From positions 248,001-312,000 of the forward strand of contig NZ_CP119988.1 of the NCBI RefSeq assembly GCF_029338515.1: a stretch of 64,000 nucleotides of DNA. The letters are read 5' to 3'. The stretch comes from Haloglomus litoreum (GTDB taxonomy: Archaea > Halobacteriota > Halobacteria > Halobacteriales > Haloarculaceae). The notes below the pieces were generated by a model. It saw nothing but the letters and a program-made list of their open reading frames with translations, had not been told where the DNA came from and ran no database searches. The translations under genes were made by a program, and so were the position numbers. This document shows, piece after piece, positions 25,720 through 33,380 of the stretch (position 1 is its first letter; each line of letters opens with the position of its first letter).

Positions 25720-26910
25720 CTACAGCTCCCGTTCGTGCTTCAGCTTGTCCCGGTCGATCTCTGCCACCGACGAACACCCCGCCAGTCCCATCGTCAGGTC
25801 CAGTTCGGCGAGGAAGTTCTCCAGGACGTGCCGGACCCCCCGTTGCCCGGCCATCGCGAGACCGTAGGCGTACGGCCGGCCCAGGAGGATCGAATCCGCA
25901 CCGAGCGCGAGCGCCTTGAACGCGTCCGAGGCCCGGCGCACGCCCGAGTCGAACAGCACGGGCACCTCGCCGTCGACCTCCTCGACCACGTCCGGGAGTG
26001 CCTCGATGGCCGTGATGGAGCCGTCGACCTGCCGGCCGCCGTGGGTCGAGACGTCGACCGCCGCGGCGCCGTGGTCGATGGCGAGGCGTGCATCCTCCGG
26101 GTGGAGGACGCCCTTGATGACGACGGGCAGGTCCGTGTTCTCGAAGACGAACGAGAGGTCGTCCCACGTGAGCGACGAATCGCCGAAGATGTCGAGGAAG
26201 TGCTCGACCGCCGCGTCCGGGTTCTCCTCGGGCGGTTCGTCCAGCGAGTCGCGGAACGCCGGGTCCGAGAAGTAGTTCGCGACGCCCTCGCCCGCCATGA
26301 ACGGGTAGTAGCCCCGGTCGATGAGGCGCTCGCGCCACCCCAGCGTCGGCGCGTCCACCGTGAGGACGATGGCGTCGTAGCCGGCCTCCTCCGCACGAGA
26401 CAGGAACGACCGGGCCACGTCGCGGTCCGAGGACCAGTAGAACTGGAACCACTTCGGCGTGTTCGGCATCGCTTCGGCGACCTCCTCCATCGGGGTCGAG
26501 GAGAGCGACGAGAGGATGAGCGGGACGTTCAGCTCCTCGGCGGCGGCCGCGGTCCCGAGTTCGGCGTCCTCGTGGAGCAGGGTCTGGACCCCGAGCGGGG
26601 TGATCATCAGCGGCCAGTCCATCTCCTGGCCCAGCAGCTCGACCGAGAGGTCGCGCTCGGCGACCCCCCGGAGCATCCGCGGGACGATACGGTACCTCGA
26701 GAAGTCCTTCCCCCGCTCGAACGTCTCGTCGCTCCCGGCGCCGCCGTGGACGTAGGCACGCCCCTCCTCGCTCATGTTCTCCCACGCGGCCTCCTGGATG
26801 TCCTCGAACGAGGTGGGCAGGTCCGGCGGGTCGTCGTGGAGCATCCCCTCCCGGTAGACCTCCTTCAGTTTCGCGTTGCCGATGTTCCCCCGCTTCGGCG
26901 TGTCGGACAT
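25720..26910 (-). CDS. FMN-dependent alpha-hydroxy-acid oxidase (lactate 2-monooxygenase-like)
   Basis: This 396-residue TIM-barrel flavoenzyme has PLMITPLGVQTLLHEDAE at the FMN site, the conserved VDVSTHGGRQVDGS (catalytic His in STHGGRQ), VLFDSGVRRASDAFKALALGAD and LLGRPYAYGLA. The family oxidises L-2-hydroxy acids such as lactate or mandelate. The pattern is closest to lactate 2-monooxygenase-like proteins. It is probably cytoplasmic. The ATG at 26910 is preceded by a TATA-like CATAAA on the minus strand. Its 3' flank is the AT-rich segment and the inverted-repeat element. Confidence 0.9.
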   Translation of the reverse strand: MSDTPKRGNIGNAKLKEVYREGMLHDDPPDLPTSFEDIQEAAWENMSEEGRAYVHGGAGSDETFERGKDFSRYRIVPRMLRGVAERDLSVELLGQEMDWPLMITPLGVQTLLHEDAELGTAAAAEELNVPLILSSLSSTPMEEVAEAMPNTPKWFQFYWSSDRDVARSFLSRAEEAGYDAIVLTVDAPTLGWRERLIDRGYYPFMAGEGVANYFSDPAFRDSLDEPPEENPDAAVEHFLDIFGDSSLTWDDLSFVFENTDLPVVIKGVLHPEDARLAIDHGAAAVDVSTHGGRQVDGSITAIEALPDVVEEVDGEVPVLFDSGVRRASDAFKALALGADSILLGRPYAYGLAMAGQRGVRHVLENFLAELDLTMGLAGCSSVAEIDRDKLKHEREL

Positions 26911-27091
26911 ACCGTCCCGTTTCACGCCGGACCGTTTATGGGTGGGCCTTGCGGCGCGTCCCGCCGGTGGTTGCCCCGACTCCGCGACGAGCATATGAAT
27001 AGTGAACCGTCCATACCCGACATTATTTCAGTACCGGGGTGGCTGAACGGCCCGTATGGGTTCAAGTCGGTGGACTCCCCACGTCCGAGCG

Positions 27092-27934
27092 ATGTCGGAC
27101 CAGTGTGCCACCTGTGGCGCGGCGGACGTCATCCTCTTCACCTGCGGGTACTGTGATCGGGTGTTCTGCACCGATCACACGCTCCCGCACCACTCCTGCG
27201 AGGGGCTCGCCCATCCGGGTGAGGGCGCCGACGAGGTGACGTTCGAGTGGCGGACGGCGGGGCACACGGGCGGGGAGGACCCGTTCACGGGGAGCGGGTT
27301 CCGGGCCGCCGACGGCCGGGCCCCCGCGAGCGAACCACCGACACCGCGGTCGCCATCGGGCCCGGCGACCCCCGCGGTCGAGCCGGCGCCGCGACGGACC
27401 GGGGCCGACCACACCCGGGCCACTGCTCGTGTGCCGCGCGACCCCGATGGGGACCCCACTCCGGCCGTCTCTCGCGCCTCCCGGACGCTCCCGGACGAGC
27501 CGGCGGCGGCTGCGGTCGAACGCGTCCCGCGGACCGTCGAGGGGGCAGCGACGGCCGCGGTCCGCCCGGCCCCACGCCGGCCGTCGGGCCTCGTCGTCCG
27601 CGCGGTTCGGCCCGCCCCCGACGCCGGCACCCCCGGCGACGCATCGTCGGCGGCGACCGGGGGGTTATCCACCGGTGCGTCGGCCGACGGGGGCGCCGTG
27701 TCGACCGCGGCGTCGCCGGCCGCCGAGCCAACTCCGTCGCCCCCCGTCCGGACGATGGACACGAAGCGCTCACCGGGAAGCACGGCACGCAACGAACCAC
27801 GGACCCTCCGTGAGTGGCTCGACCAGCAGACCTACGTCTCGCTGTCGGTCAAGACGGCCGCGCTCGCGACCATCATCAACGGCGCCCTCTATCTCGGGAT
27901 GACGCTGACCCTCCACGGGCTGCTCCCGATCTGA
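27092..27934 (+). CDS. AN1-type zinc-finger membrane protein
   Basis: This 280-residue protein begins with an AN1-like zinc finger: CATCGAADVILFTCGYCDRVFCTDHTLPHHSC, with eight Cys/His ligands at residues 5-36. A long, disordered Pro/Ala/Arg-rich linker (about residues 60-235) follows, with one C-terminal membrane helix (TAALATIINGALYLGMTLTLHG). AN1 fingers bind proteins or ubiquitin-like partners. A tail-anchored version is common in haloarchaea, but its role is unknown. The ATG at 27092 begins the zinc finger; the region upstream is the divergent promoter with the FMN oxidase. Confidence 0.82.
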   Translation: MSDQCATCGAADVILFTCGYCDRVFCTDHTLPHHSCEGLAHPGEGADEVTFEWRTAGHTGGEDPFTGSGFRAADGRAPASEPPTPRSPSGPATPAVEPAPRRTGADHTRATARVPRDPDGDPTPAVSRASRTLPDEPAAAAVERVPRTVEGAATAAVRPAPRRPSGLVVRAVRPAPDAGTPGDASSAATGGLSTGASADGGAVSTAASPAAEPTPSPPVRTMDTKRSPGSTARNEPRTLREWLDQQTYVSLSVKTAALATIINGALYLGMTLTLHGLLPI

Positions 27935-28019
27935 GACCGTCCACGGGTGGCCGTCTCGTAGCGACACTCGAAGAAGTAGCTTCGCCCGCATCCCCGTCGT
28001 GGGGGCCTGTATCCGGGTC

Positions 28020-28265
28020 TCAGGCCGATTCCGTCTCCGCGACGGCCTCGTCCGCGTCCTCGCTCAGCGTCCGGTCACGGGCGCCCCGGATCTCGGCCTC
28101 GACGGCCTGACGGCCCTTCTGGAATTCGCCCATCGCCTCCCCGGAGGACCGGGCCAGCTTCGGCAACCGGTCCGCGCCGAACAGGAGGACGACAAGCAGG
28201 AGGATGACCAGCATCTCGGGACCGCCCGGCAGGCCGAAGAACAGTGGTGTGGTGCTCTCGAACAT
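28020..28265 (-). CDS. tatA: Twin-arginine translocase subunit TatA
   Basis: This 81-residue protein has the TatA/Hcf106 layout. The short N-terminal helix (FFGLPGGPEMLVILLLVVLLFGADRLPKLARS) contains the FG hinge and is followed by an amphipathic helix and an acidic tail. TatA oligomers form the pathway for folded proteins, the main export route in haloarchaea. The ATG at 28265 is chosen because the helix starts within ten residues. Many Tat-type substrates lie nearby at 30-39 kb. Confidence 0.92.
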   Translation of the reverse strand: MFESTTPLFFGLPGGPEMLVILLLVVLLFGADRLPKLARSSGEAMGEFQKGRQAVEAEIRGARDRTLSEDADEAVAETESA

Positions 28266-28375
28266 ATCCACCCCATGGACGACTGGGGATATGAACACGC
28301 TCCCGTGACCGGCCGATACGGACATCTTAACGGTTCATTAACGGCAATTCTGGTCTGGTGGGTGACCCGCCGGCA

Positions 28376-29062
28376 TCAGTCCGGCGGGCGGAGCGATTCC
28401 GACAGGTCGGTCGGGTCGCCGCCACCGAGCCGGTCCGAACGCTGGACGTACGTGTGGACCACGCCGACGGCCAGCCACCCGGCCGCGATGATCCCGGCGT
28501 ACGCGATGTCCGGGAGGAGGGTGAACGGGTAGACCCCCAGCGCGACCGCCGTCACGAGCGCCGTGGAGAAGCTCCCCAGCGCGAGGGAGAGCTCGCCCCA
28601 CGACAGGTCCCGCTCCGGGACGATCTCCAGGTAGATGTCGAACGCCTCGACGGCCTCGGTCAACTCCAGGGTCCCGCGGTCGCGGTCGTAGTCGATGACG
28701 CCGACCTCGGCCATCTTCGGCAGGTGGGTCTGGTGGAGCGCCGTGTAGACCCGCTTGCGCTCCTTCGGGGTCACCGCGGCGAGTTTGATGCCGTTCTCCC
28801 AGGCGGCGACCTGCTCGGAGAGGTCTCGGACTGTGACCCGCTCGCCGGTCGCCTTGAGATGGTGGAGGACGTAGCGGCGGCGCTCGTTGCTCAGCACCTC
28901 GAAGACCGTCTCGGGAGCGATGGTGACAGCCTTCCCCTCGCTGGCGGTGGCGACCGCTGTGGCCGTGCCGCCGTCGCTTGCCGGCGCGTCACCGTTCGCC
29001 ATCGGCGCGGCGCGGCCGGTCTCTCCCCCCTCCTTGTCAGTCGGTATGTTGTCACTACTCAT
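28376..29062 (-). CDS. DUF7344 winged-helix protein with two membrane helices
   Basis: This 228-residue protein has a disordered N-terminus, then a wHTH domain typical of haloarchaeal DUF7344 (FEVLSNERRRYVLHHLKATGERVTVRDLSEQVAAWEN, KRVYTALHQTHLPKMAEVGVIDYDRDRGTLELT). Two membrane helices follow near the C-terminus (LSLALGSFSTALVTAVALGVYPF and IAYAGIIAAGWLAVGVVH). It may act as a membrane-bound transcription factor. It is a paralogue of the protein at 29172-29729, with the same direction and a 109-bp gap containing a TATA-like TTTTTATCC. Confidence 0.82.
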   Translation of the reverse strand: MSSDNIPTDKEGGETGRAAPMANGDAPASDGGTATAVATASEGKAVTIAPETVFEVLSNERRRYVLHHLKATGERVTVRDLSEQVAAWENGIKLAAVTPKERKRVYTALHQTHLPKMAEVGVIDYDRDRGTLELTEAVEAFDIYLEIVPERDLSWGELSLALGSFSTALVTAVALGVYPFTLLPDIAYAGIIAAGWLAVGVVHTYVQRSDRLGGGDPTDLSESLRPPD

Positions 29063-29171
29063 TCGGGTCTCGTTGTCCTTCAGGAGGTTGGCCGGGGATA
29101 AAAACTTATGCCGCCGATTCGGGCACGTAGCTGTCCGTTACCTGGGATTTCGTGTCGTCGGGTGGTTCCAG

Positions 29172-29729
29172 CTACTGGCCCTGGAACCGGCGGTGGGCCC
29201 GCCGACGCTCCACCCAGAGCTCGTAGACGCCCGAGACGGCGAAGGCCACGAGCGCGATCGTCGCCGGCACCAGCGGGTCCACCGCCGACAGCACCGGGAC
29301 GCCGGCCAGCGACGCCACCACGAGGAACAGCCCGATGATACCCAGCGCGCGGTAGTACCCTCCCCAGGTGATGCCCAGGCCCGTCAGGACCCGGGTGTGA
29401 CTGGTGACCTGGCGTGCGGCGGGGAGCGCCCGGACCCGCTTGTGCTCGACGTCGTAGTCGACGAGGCCGAGCGCGGCCAGCTTCGGCAGGTGCGTCCCGA
29501 CCAGCGAGTTGTAGACGCTGAGGCGGACGTCCCGGGGCGCCGGCCGGACGCCCGTCTCGGCGGTCGCGACGGCCTCCGAGAGGGCCTGCACGCTGGTCTC
29601 GCCCTCCCGTCGGAGGTACGACAGCGCCGCCGACCGCCGCGCGCTGCTCAACACTTCGTGGATCTCGTGGGCCGGGAGTCGACGGCGGAAGCGCCCCACG
29701 AACCCGCCTGCGTCGGTCGTGTCGGTCAC
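29172..29729 (-). CDS. DUF7344 winged-helix protein with two membrane helices (paralogue)
   Basis: This 185-residue protein has the same plan as its neighbour: a wHTH (HEVLSSARRSAALSYLRREGETSVQALSEAVATAE, SVYNSLVGTHLPKLAALGLVDYDVEHKRV) and two membrane segments (YYRALGIIGLFLVVASLAGV and LVPATIALVAFAVSGVYELWV). The start is GTG at 29729, overlapped by the TGA of a short upstream frame. The pair sits directly upstream of the surface-protein locus in divergent orientation and could regulate it, by position. Confidence 0.8.
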   Translation of the reverse strand: MTDTTDAGGFVGRFRRRLPAHEIHEVLSSARRSAALSYLRREGETSVQALSEAVATAETGVRPAPRDVRLSVYNSLVGTHLPKLAALGLVDYDVEHKRVRALPAARQVTSHTRVLTGLGITWGGYYRALGIIGLFLVVASLAGVPVLSAVDPLVPATIALVAFAVSGVYELWVERRRAHRRFQGQ

Positions 29730-29809
29730 GGTCGCTCTCCCGGGAGCGCTCTCACCGGTTCCGGATTCCCGATCGATGCGCCGTCTCCTGTCTGGTGTCT
29801 CGTGTTCAT
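29726..29809 (-). CDS. Possible leader peptide coupled to the DUF7344 gene
   Basis: A 27-residue frame, MNTRHQTGDGASIGNPEPVR..., starts at an ATG that follows a very strong purine-rich ribosome-binding site (GGGGGGAG, 8 bases upstream). Its TGA overlaps the GTG of the DUF7344 gene (GTGA). This is how a translationally coupled leader looks. Nothing in the peptide is recognisable, so it could also be only a 5' leader. Confidence 0.35.
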   Translation of the reverse strand: MNTRHQTGDGASIGNPEPVRALPGERP

Positions 29810-30162
29810 AGCTGGTTCTCCCCCCTTACCCGCGGTCGGTGACCACGGGGTACTGCAATCGAACGGTGATTCTCTCGCGGGGGGTATAGACATGGTTCGC
29901 CTATCCCGGAGTACGGTGTCATTACCGCCGAATTCCGCCGCGATGAATGGTTTCGATCCTTCGAGTATGGATATGCTACCGTGTTCTGTCACTGGCTGAC
30001 CGTATGTTCAATGGTCGGTAGTGTGCTATTCCGGCCGTCGATGTGGGTGCGGTACCGACTCCATGTCTAACCCCCTACCCCGCTCAGGAGGTAGCAACCG
30101 GAAGCGACACGCCGACACGGCCGCCGGGGCCGGGCCGCGACGCCGCCGGGGAGAAACCACCA
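29730..30162. promoter_or_regulatory. Divergent control region of the first surface-protein cassette
   Basis: This 433-bp region separates the DUF7344 gene from the first TasA-like gene. It holds GTACGGTGTCATTACC at 29911-29926, an inverted copy of the GGTAAT...GTAC motif also found before the other surface-protein units. It also has CCATGTCTAA (30061-30070), 93 bp before the start codon, shared with the leader of the second cassette. The short frame at 29726-29809 lies within it. Confidence 0.6.
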
Positions 30163-31074
30163 ATGAGCAACAACGACGACATCGGAAACGACTCACAGCT
30201 GTACAACCTCTCGCGCCGGAAGGTCCTCGCGGGCATGGGCGCGGTCGGTCTCGCCTCCGTCGGTGCCGGGCTGGGCACCTCCGCCCTGTTCAGCGACACG
30301 GAGAGCTTCACGAACAACTCCATCACCGCGGGTACGCTCGACATGCTGGTGACCGCCACCGCGGTCGCAGCTAGCCCGTACTGGGAGGGGCAGGTCAGCC
30401 TCCCGCAGAGCATCACCTCCGAGGAGGCCGAGGCAGCCGAGTTCTCCCTCACCGTGGACGACGTGAAGCCCGGCGACTGGGGCATCATCTGCTTCGAGAT
30501 CGAGAACGAGACCAACCCCGGCTACGTCCAGGTTTCGGTGCCCGGCGGCGTCACCAACGATGGTGGCGAACACCCCGAGCCCGAGCAGGATGTCGACGCG
30601 GGTAACAACGGTGACCTCGGCGACGCCATGCTGGCCTCCATCTGGCAGAGCTACACGGACAACGACAACGGCAAGGACGACCTCGCTGGGCTCGATGGGT
30701 GGACCAACGACGAGGGCGGCGTCTTCGTCGGCAAGCCGTACGCGGATGTCGCCCAGGACGACTTCACGGCGGGCGACTACGGCCAGACCGTGGAGACCGA
30801 CATGGACTACCCGACGCTCAACGAGCTCGGGACCTTCCTGAGCACCGGCCAGACTCTCAAGGACAACGCCGGGAACCTGCTCCAGGTCGGCTACGACGAC
30901 GAGACCGGCGAGCCGGCAGTCGGCGACGGCAAGGTGCGGTTCTGCCTCCTGCTGGAGATCCCGGCCGCGGTCGGCAACGAGATTCAGGGCGACTCCGTCA
31001 CCTTCGATCTGGTCTTCGAGACCGAGCAGGTCCGAAACAACCCGACCCCGTTCGACGGCGACCCGAACAACTGA
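30163..31074 (+). CDS. TasA-like surface protein with SipW-type signal (cassette 1, gene A)
   Basis: This 303-residue protein has a twin-arginine leader (LSRRKVLAGMGAVGLASVGAGLG). The SipW-dependent sequence GTSALFSDTESFTNNSITAGTLD follows directly. The mature part is a beta-rich, Asp/Gly-rich domain with DVKPGDWGIICFEIEN and a C-terminal block (CLLLEIPAAVGNEIQGDSVTFDLVFETEQVRNN) shared by all TasA-like proteins here. TasA/camelysin relatives polymerise into surface fibres. ATG at 30163 follows a GGGGAG site. A close copy of its leader and first 55 residues begins the gene at 33381. Confidence 0.85.
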   Translation: MSNNDDIGNDSQLYNLSRRKVLAGMGAVGLASVGAGLGTSALFSDTESFTNNSITAGTLDMLVTATAVAASPYWEGQVSLPQSITSEEAEAAEFSLTVDDVKPGDWGIICFEIENETNPGYVQVSVPGGVTNDGGEHPEPEQDVDAGNNGDLGDAMLASIWQSYTDNDNGKDDLAGLDGWTNDEGGVFVGKPYADVAQDDFTAGDYGQTVETDMDYPTLNELGTFLSTGQTLKDNAGNLLQVGYDDETGEPAVGDGKVRFCLLLEIPAAVGNEIQGDSVTFDLVFETEQVRNNPTPFDGDPNN

Positions 31075-31081
31075 TCGGGAA

Positions 31082-31099
31082 CGGCGACCCCGGTCGCCG
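31082..31099. terminator. Hairpin after the first TasA-like gene
   Basis: CGGCGACC-CC-GGTCGCCG is a perfect 8-bp-arm hairpin starting seven bases past the stop codon. Another, CCCCC-GGT-GGGGG, lies in the same 137-bp spacer. No T-run follows, so they may be RNA-processing or stability elements that set different expression of the two genes, rather than strict terminators. Confidence 0.4.
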
Positions 31100-31210
31100 C
31101 TAGCTGACGCTGTGCAACGCGCGTGACCTGCGCGCCGGGCCGCTCGCCCGGCACTCTCCCCCGGTGGGGGTAACCAACTCACACCACCCGGGGGCCACCA
31201 CAACACATCA

Positions 31211-32974
31211 ATGACTCAAGACAACCAACTGATCAACCTGACCCGGCGCCAGATGCTCATCGGCGTCGGCGCTGTCGGCCTCGCGTCCGCGGGCGCCGGA
31301 CTCGGTACGTCCGCGCTGTTCCGCGACACCGAGAGCTTCACCGGCAACTCCATCGTGGCCGGCGAGCTCGACCTCCTGGTCGACTGGCAGCAGCACTACT
31401 CCTACTGGGACGGCGGGATGAAGCACGTCTTCGTCAACGCCCACCCGGACCACGACGGCGACGGCGAGCAGTCCATCGAGGCCGACAACGACGCGGGGCA
31501 GCTCAAGTACAGCGACTTCCCGGACCCGGAGGACGAGGACAGCAACGGCGCGAACATCCCGACGCTGGGCTGTGACGACATCCCGCCGCTCTCGGAGGCG
31601 GACTACGGCGTCGACCCCATCACGGGAGAGCGCAACGAGACGCTCGTCCAGCTCCGCGACGTGAAGCCGGGCGACATGGGCGAGATCACCTTCTCGCTGC
31701 ACCTCTGTGACAACCCGGGCTACATCTGGATGCAGGCCGGCAACGTCAGCCAGGACGGCGGTACCGCCGCCGAGCCCGAGCTGATCGTCGACCCCGACAA
31801 CCTCGGCGACCTCGGCCAGGCCATCCAGGCCACCCTCTGGTACGACGAGGACTGCGACAACGTCTACGACCCCGAAGCGCCCGCGGACATCATGCTGACG
31901 CTGGACTTCTCCGGCTCCATGCTGTACCGGCGCTTCGGCGGCGTCGTCAGCGAGGACTCCATCGACGTGGACGGCGACGGCAGTGCCGACTACCCAGAGA
32001 CGACCAAGATCGACCTCGTCGAGAAGGGCGCCCGACAGTTCATCGAGTACCTGCAGGCCCAGGGCGCTGACGTGACCGTCGGCGTGGCCTACTTCGACGG
32101 GGACCAGCAGGGCGACACCGCTCCCCGCGTGGGGATCCTCGAGCCCCTGACGGCCAACCTCTCGGCGGTCGACACCGCGCTGTCGGGCCTGCGACAGAAG
32201 CTCGCCAACGTCGTGAGTGGCGGCGAGCCCACGACGCCGTTCGACGGCGACGGCGACCCCGACCCGAGCGCGGGCGGTGGCATCGCGGAGGGCACCTTCA
32301 TCGGTGAGGGTGTCGACGCGGCGCAGCTCGAGCTCACCAACAACGGTCGTGGCGGCGTCCGCCCGGCGAACCTCGTCCTCTCGGACGGCGAGTCGTTCAA
32401 CGGCCAGGGGAGCGCGCAGTTCTCCGACCCGACCGAGTCGGCGGACAACGCCCGTGCGCCCCTGGGGTCACCCGTCCACACGGGCCCGAACTCGCCTCCG
32501 GCCTCCATCGCGACGGACGTGTTCACCATCTCCGTCGGCAGCGCGAACGACGCGGTGCTCCAGGCCATGGCTGGCCCCGCCAACGGTGCCGGCGGGGCGG
32601 CGGCGTTCTTCAACGACGTCGACGACCCGCTGAACATCCCGACGGTGTTCGGGAACATCGCGGCGCAGTTCGTCGGCGAGAAGGTCATCATGGAGGACTC
32701 GCTCGCCAACATCCTCGCGGAGCTGGCCGACGGGAACGGCATCCCGCTCGACGGCAACCGCGCGACGATCTACGACGAACTGAGCGACCCCGCGACCGAC
32801 CCGGACCGCGACGCGTTCCGCGGCGACGGCGTGATGCACTGCATCGCGCTCGAGTGGGAGCTCCCGGCCGACGTCGGCAACGAAGTGCAGGGTGACACCA
32901 TCGGCTTCGACCTGGGCTTCTACACCGAGCAGGAGCGCAACAACGACGGCAGCGGTCCGGCGCTCCCCGCCTGA
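31211..32974 (+). CDS. TasA-like surface protein with inserted von Willebrand A domain (cassette 1, gene B)
   Basis: This 587-residue protein starts with LTRRQMLIGVGAVGLASAGAGLG and the SipW sequence GTSALFRDTESFTGNSIVAGELD. A TasA-like part (VKPGDMGEITFSLHLCDNPGYIWM) runs to about residue 220. Then a VWA domain begins (ADIMLTLDFSGSM, MIDAS Asp232-Ser236; later IVLSDG-like LVLSDGESFN). The chain returns to the TasA-type ending (ELPADVGNEVQGDTIGFDLGFYTEQERNN). The VWA therefore sits inside the TasA fold. VWA domains bind ligands through a metal ion, suggesting adhesion at the cell surface. Confidence 0.85.
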   Translation: MTQDNQLINLTRRQMLIGVGAVGLASAGAGLGTSALFRDTESFTGNSIVAGELDLLVDWQQHYSYWDGGMKHVFVNAHPDHDGDGEQSIEADNDAGQLKYSDFPDPEDEDSNGANIPTLGCDDIPPLSEADYGVDPITGERNETLVQLRDVKPGDMGEITFSLHLCDNPGYIWMQAGNVSQDGGTAAEPELIVDPDNLGDLGQAIQATLWYDEDCDNVYDPEAPADIMLTLDFSGSMLYRRFGGVVSEDSIDVDGDGSADYPETTKIDLVEKGARQFIEYLQAQGADVTVGVAYFDGDQQGDTAPRVGILEPLTANLSAVDTALSGLRQKLANVVSGGEPTTPFDGDGDPDPSAGGGIAEGTFIGEGVDAAQLELTNNGRGGVRPANLVLSDGESFNGQGSAQFSDPTESADNARAPLGSPVHTGPNSPPASIATDVFTISVGSANDAVLQAMAGPANGAGGAAAFFNDVDDPLNIPTVFGNIAAQFVGEKVIMEDSLANILAELADGNGIPLDGNRATIYDELSDPATDPDRDAFRGDGVMHCIALEWELPADVGNEVQGDTIGFDLGFYTEQERNNDGSGPALPA

Positions 32975-33021
32975 TCTGATCCCGTCGGCGGGGACGGCCC
33001 CCGCACGCTGACTCACCCGGA

Positions 33022-33061
33022 GACGGTTCAGGGCCCCGTGCCCCGGCGGTTCGACTCCGCC
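33022..33061 (+). repeat. T-arm-like hairpin repeat, copy 1
   Basis: GACGGTTC at 33022-33029 is followed by GGCGG-TTCGACT-CCGCC at 33045-33061. The seven-base loop TTCGACT fits the tRNA T-loop consensus TTCRANY, but no acceptor, D or anticodon stems surround it. The same pair occurs at 34848-34893, 36780-36810 and 36958-36998, always in spacers of the surface-protein locus. Confidence 0.65.
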
Positions 33062-33201
33062 GCCCGGCGTTCCCCGCTGCACAGGCGCCAGCGAGGACCC
33101 ACGACACGAGGAGGCACGCGCTCTTTTCGGTGCGAGACGGCCACCGGTACCGTACTTCGAACTCCGGGGCGATGAGCCGTCTCGAGTGCGTTCACCGTTC
33201 C

Positions 33202-33217
33202 GGTAATCCGACCCTAC
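33202..33217 (+). promoter_or_regulatory. GGTAAT...TAC motif before cassette 2
   Basis: GGTAATCCGACCCTAC differs at three positions from GGTAATGAGACCGTAC at 37206-37221. It lies 164 bp upstream of the start codon of the second TasA-like gene. A regulator of the whole locus is the simplest reading, but no binder is known. Confidence 0.5.
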
Positions 33218-33380
33218 AACCGGCAACGACGGCTCAACGGGCCATTGGATGCAACGCGGGCGGTATCGGGTGCTCGGTAGTCGATCCATGTCTAATGGGG
33301 TACCCTACCGAGAGAGGAACATCCCGATGAGGGCTCGCCGCCGCGATGTGCTGCGAGACCCCGAACGGGGAGAGAAACCA

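Larger units (their letters stand above)
32975..33380. promoter_or_regulatory. Spacer and promoter of the second surface-protein cassette
   Basis: This 406-bp region contains one T-arm-like hairpin (GGCGGTTCGACTCCGCC, 33045-33061) preceded by GACGGTTC. It also has the motif GGTAATCCGACCCTAC (33202-33217) and the leader CCATGTCTAA (33286-33295), 93 bp before the next start. The last two elements recur before the first cassette. I see no gene. Confidence 0.6.

Noticed and set aside
25330-27156. 608-codon plus-strand frame
   Set aside because: It spans the hairpin element and is antisense to the FMN oxidase; no family features and an abnormal composition.
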